Assembly: GCA_017511405.1 (NCBI GenBank) | Contig: JAFWKB010000017.1 | Coordinates: 1 to 27,370, forward strand | DNA from: Candidatus Saccharimonadota bacterium | GTDB taxonomy: Bacteria; Patescibacteriota; Saccharimonadia; Saccharimonadales; Saccharimonadaceae | DNA: 27,370 nucleotides | Direction of reading: 5' to 3' | Shown: positions 14,208 through 23,144 of the stretch, piece after piece | Numbering within the stretch: position 1 is the stretch's first letter | How the letters are laid out: every line of letters begins with the position of its first letter | Position numbers and translations under genes: made by a program | Notes under the pieces: generated by a model | Database searches by the model: none | What the model was told of the DNA's origin: nothing | What the model saw: only the letters and a program-made list of their open reading frames with translations

Positions 14208-15197
14208 CTATACTATCCTAAAAATATCTTCAACTGGTTTTCGGGGACTTGCGAGAACAGTATTTTTCTCACGATAGTAACCGGATGCTATAATAACGGC
14301 TATTCTTTCACTTTCTGGGATTCCGAGATTCTTCTTTAGATCTTCCTCTTCTTTTGAGGTATTACCGAACTGACAGAAGCATGTACCGATTCCGAGAGAA
14401 TGTAGGGCATTAACTAGATTCATTGAAAATAATCCAGCATTGAACCAACCTTGGTTACGCTCGCCGACGAAATAGTTTGCGTTCGTATCAAACGTGACAA
14501 CAATAACATTAATTGTGTCTTTTTCGAAGCCACCAAATCCTTGAGCAGCATCAATAACTGTTTTGGCCTTTTTTGCATTTTTGACATAGTAGGTTTTACA
14601 CATTTGGCGATTGCAGGCCGATGGAGATAGCCTGGCGATATCAACAGCCTTTTTAAAATCTTCATCACAAAGTTTTTTGGTTGAAAATTCACGAACGGAA
14701 TGGCGGCTAGCCAAAAACTTTTTGTAATCAATTTTCGAATCTGCTTCTAGAACGCTTTTCTCAACGATAAAGCTACCCACATTCATCTCTGCAATATTAG
14801 AATAATTGCTCAAAAACTTTTTGACCTCTCGATATTCATCAGTATCTTCCCAACCTCGAGCCTCATAGAATTTTATATAGCTACGCAATGCATTAATCGC
14901 GCAAATAAAAGCATAATCTTTGTCTGCTTGTCCGTATTCTTCATATTCGCACATTTGTTTCATTAGCTCTTTAGTCTTAGAAACACCGAAGCGACGCGGA
15001 TTTTTACTACCCATCCCTTTTTCAAGAGAATGAGTTATCAATAACATATTGTATCCAATTTTTTGTTTGGTCTTTTTTGAATGGGAATAATTATTTATAA
15101 AAATGCTTTGATCGTAAGAATATTCTCTGTTAAACCTACGAATAGTGCATAGTTTGTTAATGCCAGGGATGCGTTTAATATATGCTTTTAGATTCAT
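14208..15197 (-). CDS. Nitroreductase-fold flavoprotein of polysaccharide loci
   Basis: The 329-residue protein has an N-terminal helical region (about 1-150) with THSLEKGMG (55-63), a motif I associate with nitroreductase-like proteins of capsule clusters. A nitroreductase domain follows with FMN-site motifs SRHSVREF (164-171), SPSACNRQMCK (191-201) and ASGYYRE (304-310). Family members are FMN-dependent oxidoreductases. The substrate here is unknown; modification of a sugar or of a polymer substituent is inferred from position between wzx and LCP. GAGGAG lies upstream of the ATG and the gene starts 1 base past the flippase stop, so the two are translationally coupled. In other bacteria similar genes sit with pyruvyl transferase-family genes and an F420 hydrogenase-like gene; the latter is absent here. 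Confidence 0.8.
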   Translation of the reverse strand: MNLKAYIKRIPGINKLCTIRRFNREYSYDQSIFINNYSHSKKTKQKIGYNMLLITHSLEKGMGSKNPRRFGVSKTKELMKQMCEYEEYGQADKDYAFICAINALRSYIKFYEARGWEDTDEYREVKKFLSNYSNIAEMNVGSFIVEKSVLEADSKIDYKKFLASRHSVREFSTKKLCDEDFKKAVDIARLSPSACNRQMCKTYYVKNAKKAKTVIDAAQGFGGFEKDTINVIVVTFDTNANYFVGERNQGWFNAGLFSMNLVNALHSLGIGTCFCQFGNTSKEEEDLKKNLGIPESERIAVIIASGYYREKNTVLASPRKPVEDIFRIV

Positions 15198-15198
15198 C

Positions 15199-16716
15199 TT
15201 ATCTCCTCTTTATGAGACTTATAGTCTTTCCTATTATTCTTTTTTCATATTTATTCATACAGGCAAAATACGCAATTAGACCAAAGAGTACGGAATAGCC
15301 TCCGATAACCATGAATAATTCTGTCCAGTTTGAAGGCGCAAAAATGAAATGTTCGAACAGAAGAGCCAGTGTGAACGGGATTGCAAAAATGATAGTCATG
15401 GAAATAATTTGTTTCCAAAACTTTAAGACATTAATCTTTATTACTTTGTAATAATATATATTAATAATTAGAATGTTACAGATGACCAATGCGATTGCCG
15501 TTCCTATTGCGGCGCCAATTGCTCCGTACTTTTGTGCGAGAAAAATACTAATAAGGATGTTGAAACCCGACATGATAGCAGTAGATATCGCCTTAAACTT
15601 ATATTTATTCATAGCCTGCATAATGCTGAGTCCGAGATTTTGAATCAAGGGGAAGCTTAGGGGGATAATTAGAATCAGAGCAACTTGGTATGCTTCACTA
15701 AAATCGTCGCCTAGCCAAAGGCGGATAAAGCATTTTCCAAAAAGAATAAGTCCACTAGTCATAAGAAAAATAACATAATATTGGATTCTACCGACTTTTA
15801 TAAATTCTTCCGTAAACTCTTCTGGGCGTGCATTTTTTCCAATCATTTTAGACATTTTTGGCAGGAGGACGCTCGAAATCGCAGTGGATAAGTTAATAAA
15901 CATCGTATTGAGCTGCGAAGCGGCAGAATAAACCGAGACTGCGATTGTTCCGGAAACCGCCCCAAGGATGAATTGATCGGCACTCCAGTTAATCTTGTCT
16001 ACGATATGAGTTAAAAATATAAAAAATGAATAGCCAAAAATTGTGCTAAAGAGTTTTTTATCAAACCCTTGGAACTTTGTCTTTGCTTTTAGATTCTTTT
16101 TGCAATAAATATAGTTTGAGACAAGAACGGCGACATTGATTATAGTAATAACAACACAAAGGGCGATAGATTTATATCCCATGAAAAGAAGAGGGATCAT
16201 TAGGAGAGGCTTCGCAATCGTGTTAATAATTGCAAGGATTTTTTGGTAGACAAATCTTTCGTTGGCCGTAATAATTGAGCTATAGATACTAAAAGAGAAA
16301 GTAAGGAACAAATTTAACGAGAGAATCAGTAACATTGTTCTCATTTTATTGAGTTCTTCGCTAGTCATGGTTGCGCCAAAAATCCGTTCAGTATTTAAGG
16401 CAACAATGGCACCTATGATTCCCGCGATAATCCCGATTACGACATAAATCAGATGAAACATGCCGTGAAGCTTTTCGGCTTTTTCATTTTCTCCGGCGGC
16501 ATGATATTTGGCAGTATGAACGATAATCGCATTACCAAAGCCAAGGTCCAAAACTGTTAAATAGCCAATTATGGAGGAGACTAGAGAAAAAAGACCATAT
16601 TCGCTTTGACCGAGACATTTAATCAAGAACGGTGTATAGAGAAGTTGAATAAGCGTGCTCGCAAAAATCGAGACATAAGATAGAACGGCGCCTAATTTTC
16701 TCTGATTATGTTTCAT
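15199..16716 (-). CDS. wzx: Wzx-type oligosaccharide flippase (MATE/MOP superfamily)
   Basis: The 505-residue protein is almost wholly hydrophobic, with about 12-14 predicted membrane helices. The start (GAVLSYVSIFASTLIQLLYTPFLIKCLGQSEYGLFSL) is the classic polysaccharide-transporter N-terminus, and VLDLGFGNAIIVHTAKY follows. It would flip the undecaprenyl-linked repeat unit to the outer face of the membrane for polymerisation. It is followed at a 1-base gap by the nitroreductase gene. Transcription probably begins at its own extended -10, which sits so close to the ATG that the message should be leaderless. Confidence 0.9.
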   Translation of the reverse strand: MKHNQRKLGAVLSYVSIFASTLIQLLYTPFLIKCLGQSEYGLFSLVSSIIGYLTVLDLGFGNAIIVHTAKYHAAGENEKAEKLHGMFHLIYVVIGIIAGIIGAIVALNTERIFGATMTSEELNKMRTMLLILSLNLFLTFSFSIYSSIITANERFVYQKILAIINTIAKPLLMIPLLFMGYKSIALCVVITIINVAVLVSNYIYCKKNLKAKTKFQGFDKKLFSTIFGYSFFIFLTHIVDKINWSADQFILGAVSGTIAVSVYSAASQLNTMFINLSTAISSVLLPKMSKMIGKNARPEEFTEEFIKVGRIQYYVIFLMTSGLILFGKCFIRLWLGDDFSEAYQVALILIIPLSFPLIQNLGLSIMQAMNKYKFKAISTAIMSGFNILISIFLAQKYGAIGAAIGTAIALVICNILIINIYYYKVIKINVLKFWKQIISMTIIFAIPFTLALLFEHFIFAPSNWTELFMVIGGYSVLFGLIAYFACMNKYEKRIIGKTISLIKRR

Positions 16717-16723
16717 TTTAATA

Positions 16724-16732
16724 ATTATACCA
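16724..16732 (-). promoter_or_regulatory. Extended -10 promoter of wzx, leaderless
   Basis: TGGTATAAT reads on the minus strand with the hexamer at 16729-16724. Seven bases separate it from the ATG at 16716, so transcription should start at the A of the start codon. No Shine-Dalgarno and no clear -35 are present. It lies in a 43-base AT-rich gap after the pyruvyl transferase-family gene. Confidence 0.55.
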
Positions 16733-16759
16733 TAAGTTTGCTTTTTTATCTATTATATA

Positions 16760-17833
16760 TTATATATCTAGGGCTTTTCTGAGGAAATTTACAGATTTCT
16801 GACGCTCTTTTTCTAGTATTCTATCTACATCAGAATAATCAACCGTAAGGTTAGATTTTAAAATGCCTTTTGATGGATTATACCAACGGTTTTCTAGTTT
16901 AAACTTTTTTATTAGTGTGTCGAGGCGGGAGGTCATTTTTTCATTGGTTTTTCCCTCTCGCTCAAACACGATAAATGGTTTTTTGTTAAGAATTGCGAAA
17001 ACTGACGCATGGAAAGAATCTGTACAAATTAACGATGCATTCTTTTCAAGGTATAAGAACTCACTTGGCCCGCACGCATAGAATTTTGATTTTTTATCAA
17101 GAATGTCAACTATTTGATAGTTATTTTTTCTAGCAAACGCTTCTATCTCTTGTCGATACTCATCTGGTATGCCTCCCAAGAAATAGCAAAGCAAGAATTG
17201 CTTAGATTGTTCTAGCTCTTTTGGCTTTTTCGCTAATTTGCTCCAAGCCTCATCGCTGATGAGCATGGTTGGGTCGAGCAACACTTCTATATCTTCTCTT
17301 CTTGTCAGAGCTTTGGTTATTTCTTTACCTCGTTCTTCGCGTACGGAAATTGCTTTGAACTTTTCCAGTTCCTTAGCAACATCTTTTTTTCTATTTTCCG
17401 GGATATCGTTTATTCCGTAGCTAGCAGAAAAGGCAATTCTCTGTTCAGGTTTTGCAAAGCTTAATAAATCAATTGAGTTTAGCCAACCGTAGTTTGGATT
17501 CCATACCTGATCGCTCCCCACAATAAAATAATCGAATTTGTTTTTAAGCTCGCAATTATTATTTGATGCATCGTAACTTCTTTTTGTGAAAGAAATGTTT
17601 TTGTTAAATAATGCAAAGTTTTTTGTGCGTTTATAATTTTTTATTTTAATGAGCGTTTTTTTTGCGCGTCTTTTTATCGTTTCCCGACGCTCGATTCTAT
17701 TTGTATTCTTCAAAGTTTCAATCATAGTATCCGAAGGAAGCAGAGATTGCAAAACTTCTTGAACGGCAAAGTTCTGAAGCCGATTACCGATATTGTTATT
17801 ATCATCAATAGTAACGATAGCTATTTTTTTCAT
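16760..17833 (-). CDS. Polysaccharide pyruvyl transferase family protein
   Basis: The 357-residue protein begins MKKIAIVTIDDNNNIGNRLQNFAV, a typical PF04230 start. It contains VGSDQVWNPNYG (105-116), the strongest signature of the family, FSASYG (135-140), and a C-terminal half with CTDSFHASVFAILNKKPFIVF, the conserved TDSFHA motif. Family members add pyruvate ketals to sugars or act as glycosyltransferases of a GT-B-like fold; the exact substrate cannot be read. GAGGAG precedes the ATG, and the gene lies 21 bases after the GT2 gene. With the nitroreductase it forms a pairing seen in other capsule loci. Confidence 0.88.
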   Translation of the reverse strand: MKKIAIVTIDDNNNIGNRLQNFAVQEVLQSLLPSDTMIETLKNTNRIERRETIKRRAKKTLIKIKNYKRTKNFALFNKNISFTKRSYDASNNNCELKNKFDYFIVGSDQVWNPNYGWLNSIDLLSFAKPEQRIAFSASYGINDIPENRKKDVAKELEKFKAISVREERGKEITKALTRREDIEVLLDPTMLISDEAWSKLAKKPKELEQSKQFLLCYFLGGIPDEYRQEIEAFARKNNYQIVDILDKKSKFYACGPSEFLYLEKNASLICTDSFHASVFAILNKKPFIVFEREGKTNEKMTSRLDTLIKKFKLENRWYNPSKGILKSNLTVDYSDVDRILEKERQKSVNFLRKALDI

Positions 17834-17854
17834 TATTTTCTCCTCAATATGACC

Positions 17855-18850
17855 TTAGAAATAGTGTTTTTCCCCGTTAACCTTGTATGCCAATCTTGTT
17901 ATGGCATAATGCGCATATAATAACCTATGGTTAAGACAGAAGATTTTGATTGCTTGCTTAGAAGGGACATGCTCAACTATTTTTACTCTTTTAATACCTG
18001 ATAATGATAGTAGCTTTTTTAACATTGTCTTATATGCTTTGAAGCTTTTCTCACCGCAAATTATTCGCCGAGTCATCGCTATATTAATTTTTTCATAGAG
18101 CATTTGATGAATACGGTCATCAGCTTTATTGTATAGTCTTGCAATGCTACCATATACCTTCAGCATATCTTTGTAGTATTTCAAGGTTTTTTCCTCATCA
18201 AAACCGTGAGTTACACTAGTTAGATTCTTTACATAGAAATAGCCTATTTTAGGATCAAAAATTACTTTTACATCTTTCATTATATTGAACATGTAGTCCA
18301 TATCTTCGCCGTAAGCTAATTCTTTGTTGTAACTATAAGATTTTGCAATTTTGTTCGGAATCATTGCGCCATGTCCACAAAAGACACTGCTGCTATTTTT
18401 AATCATGTCAAAAATATCATTCTTAGGCCAGTAAATTCGTTTCGGATTGTCTTCTAGACTGATTTGAACCCCCTCCGAATCAACATTGGCAGTCCGAAGA
18501 ATAACTATCGTTTTGTCGTCCATTAGCGAGACTGCGTATTCTACAAAATCTTGCGCCAGTCTGTCGTCCGAATCTAAGAAAACGATATAATCTCCTTCAG
18601 CTTTTCTTATACCAACATTTCGCGTTTCGGAAACACCGCTATTGTCTTTATGAATAATCTTAATTCTTTTATTCTTTTTAAAATCAGAAAGCTTCTTTAA
18701 AGTTTCTTCCGAACTACTTCCGTCGTCGATGACGAGAATTTCCATATTGGAATAAGTCTGGGAAAGAACACTCTCGACGCATTTTTCCAGTAGTGAAGGA
18801 CTCGTATTGTAAACTGGTATAATGATACTAACTTTTTCTAATGCTTTCAT
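17855..18850 (-). CDS. Family 2 glycosyltransferase
   Basis: The internal ATG at 18850 (MKALEKVSIIIPVYN) is preferred: GGAG lies 7 bases upstream and the start falls 1 base past the polymerase stop. This gives 331 residues. Motifs are VSIIIPVYNTS (7-17), VIDDGSS (40-46) and the metal-binding FLDSDDR (91-97), all in a GT-A domain. The remainder has AYGEDMDYMFNIMK, the ED motif of the acceptor site. It would transfer one sugar of the repeat unit from a nucleotide sugar. Donor and linkage cannot be predicted. A longer frame starting at 18886 would overlap the polymerase gene by 35 bases without a ribosome binding site. Confidence 0.9.
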   Translation of the reverse strand: MKALEKVSIIIPVYNTSPSLLEKCVESVLSQTYSNMEILVIDDGSSSEETLKKLSDFKKNKRIKIIHKDNSGVSETRNVGIRKAEGDYIVFLDSDDRLAQDFVEYAVSLMDDKTIVILRTANVDSEGVQISLEDNPKRIYWPKNDIFDMIKNSSSVFCGHGAMIPNKIAKSYSYNKELAYGEDMDYMFNIMKDVKVIFDPKIGYFYVKNLTSVTHGFDEEKTLKYYKDMLKVYGSIARLYNKADDRIHQMLYEKINIAMTRRIICGEKSFKAYKTMLKKLLSLSGIKRVKIVEHVPSKQAIKIFCLNHRLLYAHYAITRLAYKVNGEKHYF

Positions 18851-18851
18851 T

Positions 18852-19943
18852 TTATACTCCAAACATATACGGATATATTCCGTCAAAACCTATTATGATA
18901 AATCTAACAACAAAATAGCCAACTAATAGAGCCGTGATTCCAATCCTAAAGAATGCTTTATCTTTTTTGGATTCCAATCCGGCATCGATTCTTGGTATGA
19001 GCAAGATAAAGTAAGGCAAGAAAGGATATGAAAGCCTATAGCCGAATTTTATTCGAATTGTACTAAGATAGAAAACCGCATCTAATAGAACCATACAAAG
19101 TAGAGGTTTATTCTCTGAAGATTTGCTAGCATTGCTCTTTTTGTAAAAAATAATAACAAAAGCTAGAAGAATAAGTTTCATCAGAATCATCTTCCAGCTA
19201 ATATCCGAATCTCCCTTCAGATAGCCGAAGTATTTTGACAAAGTTGGTATAAACATTACTGCTAGCGATAACAATTGATATATTGCGAATATTGCCGAGG
19301 CTGTGATTGCAGGAATAATAATTGCACCAGATTTTACTTTTGAACAGATTTTATATATGATTGGGCACACTAGAGCAATTAGCGATGATTGGTGGAACAG
19401 AGTTGCCACTAATGCAGTTAAAAGATATTTTTTATAGTTTTCTTCTTCTAGATATTTATAACCCCACAACAATATAGTACAGCTTAAAGTCTGACGTATG
19501 ATATTGAACGACATAAAATAATAGAAGAACAAGTAGGTTATCATTGTTAGACAAATACTGGTGGAGTGTTTTTCTTTTTCTCTGAATGCGATTGAAAATA
19601 CTAGCAGCGACATAACAAGTTGATGGACAAAAAGAAAAACTCTTGGGCTACCGAATAAACTATTTATAACAAAGTTAGTAAAATGATAAAGATATTCGAT
19701 AGTGCCATACCTTGTCGGGACATCTAAAACGGCGGCTATGGATGTATCCGCTTTAAACATCGGTATGCCGTAACCAAGCAAATCTATACCAACGGAATAA
19801 TCTCTAATCGACGCAAATACACAAAGTACTAAAATGGAAATAGCGGAAAAAACGACGCTCGAAGCAAAGCTCTTTTTATAGAACTTATCGGCGAGGAAAG
19901 TTAGAAATCCAACCATTAATACTAGAATTATGTAATGTATCAT
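18852..19943 (-). CDS. EpsG-family polysaccharide polymerase (Wzy-like)
   Basis: The 363-residue protein is a polytopic membrane protein with about 9-10 helices. The hallmarks of EpsG/Wzy polymerases are present: FASIRDYSVGIDLLGY early, FNIIRQTLSC in the middle, and TLFHQSSLIAL. A protein of this type joins repeat units on the outer face of the membrane and is the polymerase expected between flippase and glycosyltransferases. It follows the Stealth gene by 16 bases and precedes GT2 by 1 base. The ribosome binding site is weak (GGAAGAA region). The sequence is notably AT-rich, as usual for serotype-specific polymerases. Confidence 0.82.
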   Translation of the reverse strand: MIHYIILVLMVGFLTFLADKFYKKSFASSVVFSAISILVLCVFASIRDYSVGIDLLGYGIPMFKADTSIAAVLDVPTRYGTIEYLYHFTNFVINSLFGSPRVFLFVHQLVMSLLVFSIAFREKEKHSTSICLTMITYLFFYYFMSFNIIRQTLSCTILLWGYKYLEEENYKKYLLTALVATLFHQSSLIALVCPIIYKICSKVKSGAIIIPAITASAIFAIYQLLSLAVMFIPTLSKYFGYLKGDSDISWKMILMKLILLAFVIIFYKKSNASKSSENKPLLCMVLLDAVFYLSTIRIKFGYRLSYPFLPYFILLIPRIDAGLESKKDKAFFRIGITALLVGYFVVRFIIIGFDGIYPYMFGV

Positions 19944-19959
19944 TAGGATTCTTCCATGG

Positions 19960-20970
19960 TTATTTCTCGAACGAAGATTTTTCCGGGAAAATTTTTAGAA
20001 ATGCTTCGTTTATGGCGATTTTATGATTCTCAACGTTGCCGTCATCATTATCATTTAGACAAACGGTCTTGGTTTTTCGTTTAACGATATGTTTAATTAT
20101 TTTTTTGATATTCTTTTCGTTGATATCAAAATACCTTCCAAAACCGCTAGACCTCGGGATAAAATTGCCGCTTGCTAATTGGAAATACCTTATTAAATAT
20201 TGCGTGATGTCGGTTTTCGATCTAAATCTATTATTTAGCGTTAGTTCAAAAACTGGTTTGTTTTTCTCGTAGACATTTTGCCAAGTTTTTTTATCAAACG
20301 CTTGTGGAATATGCGGATTATGAAAGCCAATATACTCTTTATAGAGTAATGACGACAGCGTTCTGAGATTATTACGGCCATATTTAATGTTTAGATATTT
20401 AAATGGTTGCTTAATATAATTTTTCTTCTTATTGAAATGACTATTAACTATTTCCGTATTATTAATCAATATATGCGAAAATATAGTATCTCCAGCATTT
20501 GGCCGAACTGGACATTCTGCGAATTCGTCTCTCGGGAGATTGTTTAAGAAAAAATCCCGACTTTTGGTCTTATTAATAATAAACATGTCATCATTAAAAA
20601 GAACAAACTTGTTAGATAGACCATTAATATTGCATAATGTACATTCAATCGCAGACGAATTGAAGAGTGGTAAGTATTTTTTATCGATATAATCTTCGTG
20701 ATTGATTAGTTTAATCTTGGGATGGTTAGTATTTAGCCAATCTGGAGCTTGGTGGTCAGTTACTAGAAAAATGTTGTTTACCCAGGGAGCATTTCTTTCT
20801 ATTCCTCTAAACCAATACTTAAAAAGATCCCAATCTCTATATCTGCTATTCCCATTGTCCGAATCTAGCGCTGGCGAATATTCGGCCTTTTTCTTAAGCC
20901 ACTTTGGATCATTGTCATTAACCCAGAGGACGACAAAATCGATTTTTTCATTATTTGTTTTATTTATCAT
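19960..20970 (-). CDS. Stealth-family capsular polysaccharide phosphotransferase
   Basis: With the start at 20970 (MINKTNNEK; GGAGGGG upstream) the protein has 336 residues. It shows Stealth conserved regions: IDFVVLWVNDNDPKWL (10-25, CR1), RYRDWDLFKYWFRGIERNAPWVNNIFLVTD (43-72, CR2), FVLFNDDMF (122-130) and HNPHIPQAF (217-225, CR3). These are hexose-1-phosphate transferases that build phosphodiester-linked polymers, as in Neisseria capsules, and are related to the animal GlcNAc-1-phosphotransferase. The gene overlaps the GT4 gene by 11 bases. A phosphodiester in the surface polymer is thus likely. The name refers to possible immune evasion through host-like structures; that remains a hypothesis. 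Confidence 0.88.
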   Translation of the reverse strand: MINKTNNEKIDFVVLWVNDNDPKWLKKKAEYSPALDSDNGNSRYRDWDLFKYWFRGIERNAPWVNNIFLVTDHQAPDWLNTNHPKIKLINHEDYIDKKYLPLFNSSAIECTLCNINGLSNKFVLFNDDMFIINKTKSRDFFLNNLPRDEFAECPVRPNAGDTIFSHILINNTEIVNSHFNKKKNYIKQPFKYLNIKYGRNNLRTLSSLLYKEYIGFHNPHIPQAFDKKTWQNVYEKNKPVFELTLNNRFRSKTDITQYLIRYFQLASGNFIPRSSGFGRYFDINEKNIKKIIKHIVKRKTKTVCLNDNDDGNVENHKIAINEAFLKIFPEKSSFEK

Positions 20971-22372
20971 AATACCCCTCCAATTTATCAATATAATCAC
21001 GCAACGTGTTTAGATGTATCATGTTCTCAAAGTATTTATTGGCTAGATTTCTATCAAGAATGATATTATTTAGTTTGTTTAAAAAATCTTTTTCGTCATT
21101 TGCCTTAAATACAAACTCTTTACATTTTGATAGTTCATGTGCGCCGCCAAGATTGCTCGCCAATACAGGTACGCCATGTGCAGCATATTCAATGGCAACT
21201 TGTGGCAAATTATCTTCCCAGATAACTGGAACGATACCCAAATCAGCATCTTTCATTATTTCGCCAAGTTCCTCGTGAGAATAGCCATTAAAATGTTTTG
21301 CACTATGTAGATGTTTGTTGAGCTTTATAACCTCCGAGGCTAATTCTTTGTCTGAGTCACTTTTGATTCTTGCATAACAAACAAAATCTACACGCTTCGC
21401 GACGTCGTTTGGAAGCTTTTTAAGAGCATTGATTAGAAAATTAAATCCTTTTACTTTCTCGAAATATCCCATATAGGCAATAGTAAAGTAGGGATTTGGC
21501 TCTTTCTCGTGTAGTTTATACTTTGCTTTTTCTGCGAAAGCTGTTCCTATATACTCTGTATGAATCTTGTTTTCGTCAATCCCATGTTTAATGCCTATTT
21601 CTCTTGTACGTTCAGATACGGCTAGGACTATATCGATATATTCATTAATCCGCCCGACATTCTGATCGCAATAACGAGCGATATCCTTATTATCTATACA
21701 GATAGTCTGTTGCGTTGTTTTGACATTGCCGTTCGCTATCTTTTTAGCTTTGGATAGAATTTTAGTAGATAAGTTAGAGCACTTAAGCTTGCGTAGTTTG
21801 GAATCGAGTTTATAAAAACGAATTGTATTTTTTTGATTAGGCTTTTTAACTATTTCTTTACTGTCCGCATTTTCGCAGAGATAAAACATATTGACCTGCG
21901 GAGTAAAGCACAAATAATTATGCAAAGAATAAATTGTTTTTGTTTTAGGAAAGTCCTTTTTTATCTCAAGGCATTTCGACGAAAGACCTTCAATATTATT
22001 GAAATGGATAATATCAAATCCATTTTGTTCTTTGATGAAATTCTTAAGCGTTTCGTATGTAGTGTCGTCGGTTAGAAATGTATCGATATTTTCATACATA
22101 GAGCTCATTGGAGCAGTGCAAGCGGAATTAACAATTCTGAAACTTTTACATTTATCACCAAAACAGTTTTTCGTTTTTTCTATATATGTCTTTTTTCTCA
22201 AAATATCGTAGCGCACACCCGAACTTAAAAAATAAATTTCATATTTATTTTCTTTAATTAGTTCTTCGATTAGGTTTTTTTGGTAGACATTTACTCCGCC
22301 GCCCAGATTATTTGGTTCGTCAAACTGTATCCAGTTATAGAAGAGGATTTTCTTTTTAGAAGCTTTTGGCAT
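20960..22372 (-). CDS. Family 4 glycosyltransferase (GT-B fold)
   Basis: The 470-residue protein starts at an ATG with GGGAGGAAAT upstream, overlapping the DUF4422 gene by 17 bases. The N-terminal half has NNLGGGVNVYQKNLIEEL (22-39), the glycine-rich acceptor loop, and DIIHFNNIEG, SLHNYLC. The C-terminal half has AYMGYFEKVKGFNFLINAL and the donor-binding end IVPVIWEDNLPQVAIEYAAHGVPVLASNLGG (380-410) with the E...E pair at E386/E395. It retains configuration in transferring a sugar to the lipid-linked chain. Donor unknown. A Cys-rich middle insert (about 155-240, including C153, C166, C198, C225, C235) is uncommon for the family. Confidence 0.9.
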   Translation of the reverse strand: MPKASKKKILFYNWIQFDEPNNLGGGVNVYQKNLIEELIKENKYEIYFLSSGVRYDILRKKTYIEKTKNCFGDKCKSFRIVNSACTAPMSSMYENIDTFLTDDTTYETLKNFIKEQNGFDIIHFNNIEGLSSKCLEIKKDFPKTKTIYSLHNYLCFTPQVNMFYLCENADSKEIVKKPNQKNTIRFYKLDSKLRKLKCSNLSTKILSKAKKIANGNVKTTQQTICIDNKDIARYCDQNVGRINEYIDIVLAVSERTREIGIKHGIDENKIHTEYIGTAFAEKAKYKLHEKEPNPYFTIAYMGYFEKVKGFNFLINALKKLPNDVAKRVDFVCYARIKSDSDKELASEVIKLNKHLHSAKHFNGYSHEELGEIMKDADLGIVPVIWEDNLPQVAIEYAAHGVPVLASNLGGAHELSKCKEFVFKANDEKDFLNKLNNIILDRNLANKYFENMIHLNTLRDYIDKLEGYYDK

Positions 22373-23144
22373 ATTTCCTCCCAGTAAATTTTGCGCTTAA
22401 AAAGGCAAAACCTTTTTTAAACCAGTCAACCTTTTCAACATCGAGAACGGGAACTTCCTTATAACTTAGACCTTTTGTATTGATATAAACATCAAGTAAG
22501 AGTTCAGAAACACGACCGTAAAAACGGGCATGAAAATCATCATAAACCGACATGTCGATTCTCTCTTCGAGTTTGAATAGAATATCGAAAAGCCAGTTAC
22601 AATAATCTTCAAGAATAGATTTCTTAGCGATTATCATATTAAACATGTGCGCAGAAGTGCGTTTTTTGAGTCTTTTAAATTCAGGATAAAATTCAGGATA
22701 ATAGTATTCAATAATCTTTCCGGCTTCATCGAGCGGTTCAATGTACATCGTATGTTTATAATGATCGTAAAGATTTTCGATATAGTAGTTTCGTTTTTTT
22801 GGAAGGATAATATCGGTTTCTTTTAACAATTCATTAATTCTTTCGCCAGACAAAGCATGTTTGAGCCTTTTGGACGATTCTTTTTCATGGGCTTTTGTTT
22901 CGGAAAAATGACGACGATAATGAACGAGGCCAATATAATCCGCGTCAAAATTGTTAACTGCCCAGTAAAGTCCAGTTAGTTCACAGAAAAACGGATTTTT
23001 CGAAGAAATGTTATAACCTAAATCGTCACGAACATAGCCGAGACTTTCTTTTTTATGAGCACCTACTTGAATCGGGAGATAGATGCTATCAAGAGGCATC
23101 TGATATTTTTTATGCGTCGCAACAAATACTTTTATGTCTTTCAT
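22356..23144 (-). CDS. DUF4422 putative glycosyltransferase
   Basis: The 262-residue protein begins MKDIKVFVATHKKYQMP and contains the DUF4422 signatures VGAHKKESLGYVRDD, NPFFCELTGLYWAVNN, YIGLVHYRRHF (about 70-80), and NMIIAKKSILEDYCNWLFDIL. This family is common in capsule and exopolysaccharide clusters, often beside UDP-galactopyranose mutase, and is treated as glycosyltransferase-like. Its start codon overlaps the glf stop as ATGA, with GGAG 6 bases upstream. That tight coupling suggests it uses the UDP-galactofuranose made by Glf, but this is inference. Confidence 0.85.
   Translation of the reverse strand: MKDIKVFVATHKKYQMPLDSIYLPIQVGAHKKESLGYVRDDLGYNISSKNPFFCELTGLYWAVNNFDADYIGLVHYRRHFSETKAHEKESSKRLKHALSGERINELLKETDIILPKKRNYYIENLYDHYKHTMYIEPLDEAGKIIEYYYPEFYPEFKRLKKRTSAHMFNMIIAKKSILEDYCNWLFDILFKLEERIDMSVYDDFHARFYGRVSELLLDVYINTKGLSYKEVPVLDVEKVDWFKKGFAFLSAKFTGRKYAKSF

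Noticed and set aside
14208..15197. Nitroreductase considered as the SagB-like dehydrogenase partner of YcaO
   Set aside because: It lies 10 kb away inside the polysaccharide operon, is coupled to wzx, and has the HSLEKG-type N-terminal region of capsule-locus nitroreductases rather than SagB features.
16733..16770. AT-rich near-palindromic TATATAATATATAATA after the pyruvyl transferase-family gene, considered as a terminator
   Set aside because: It lacks a G/C stem and a following T-run on the minus strand; it looks like an AT-rich promoter-region sequence.
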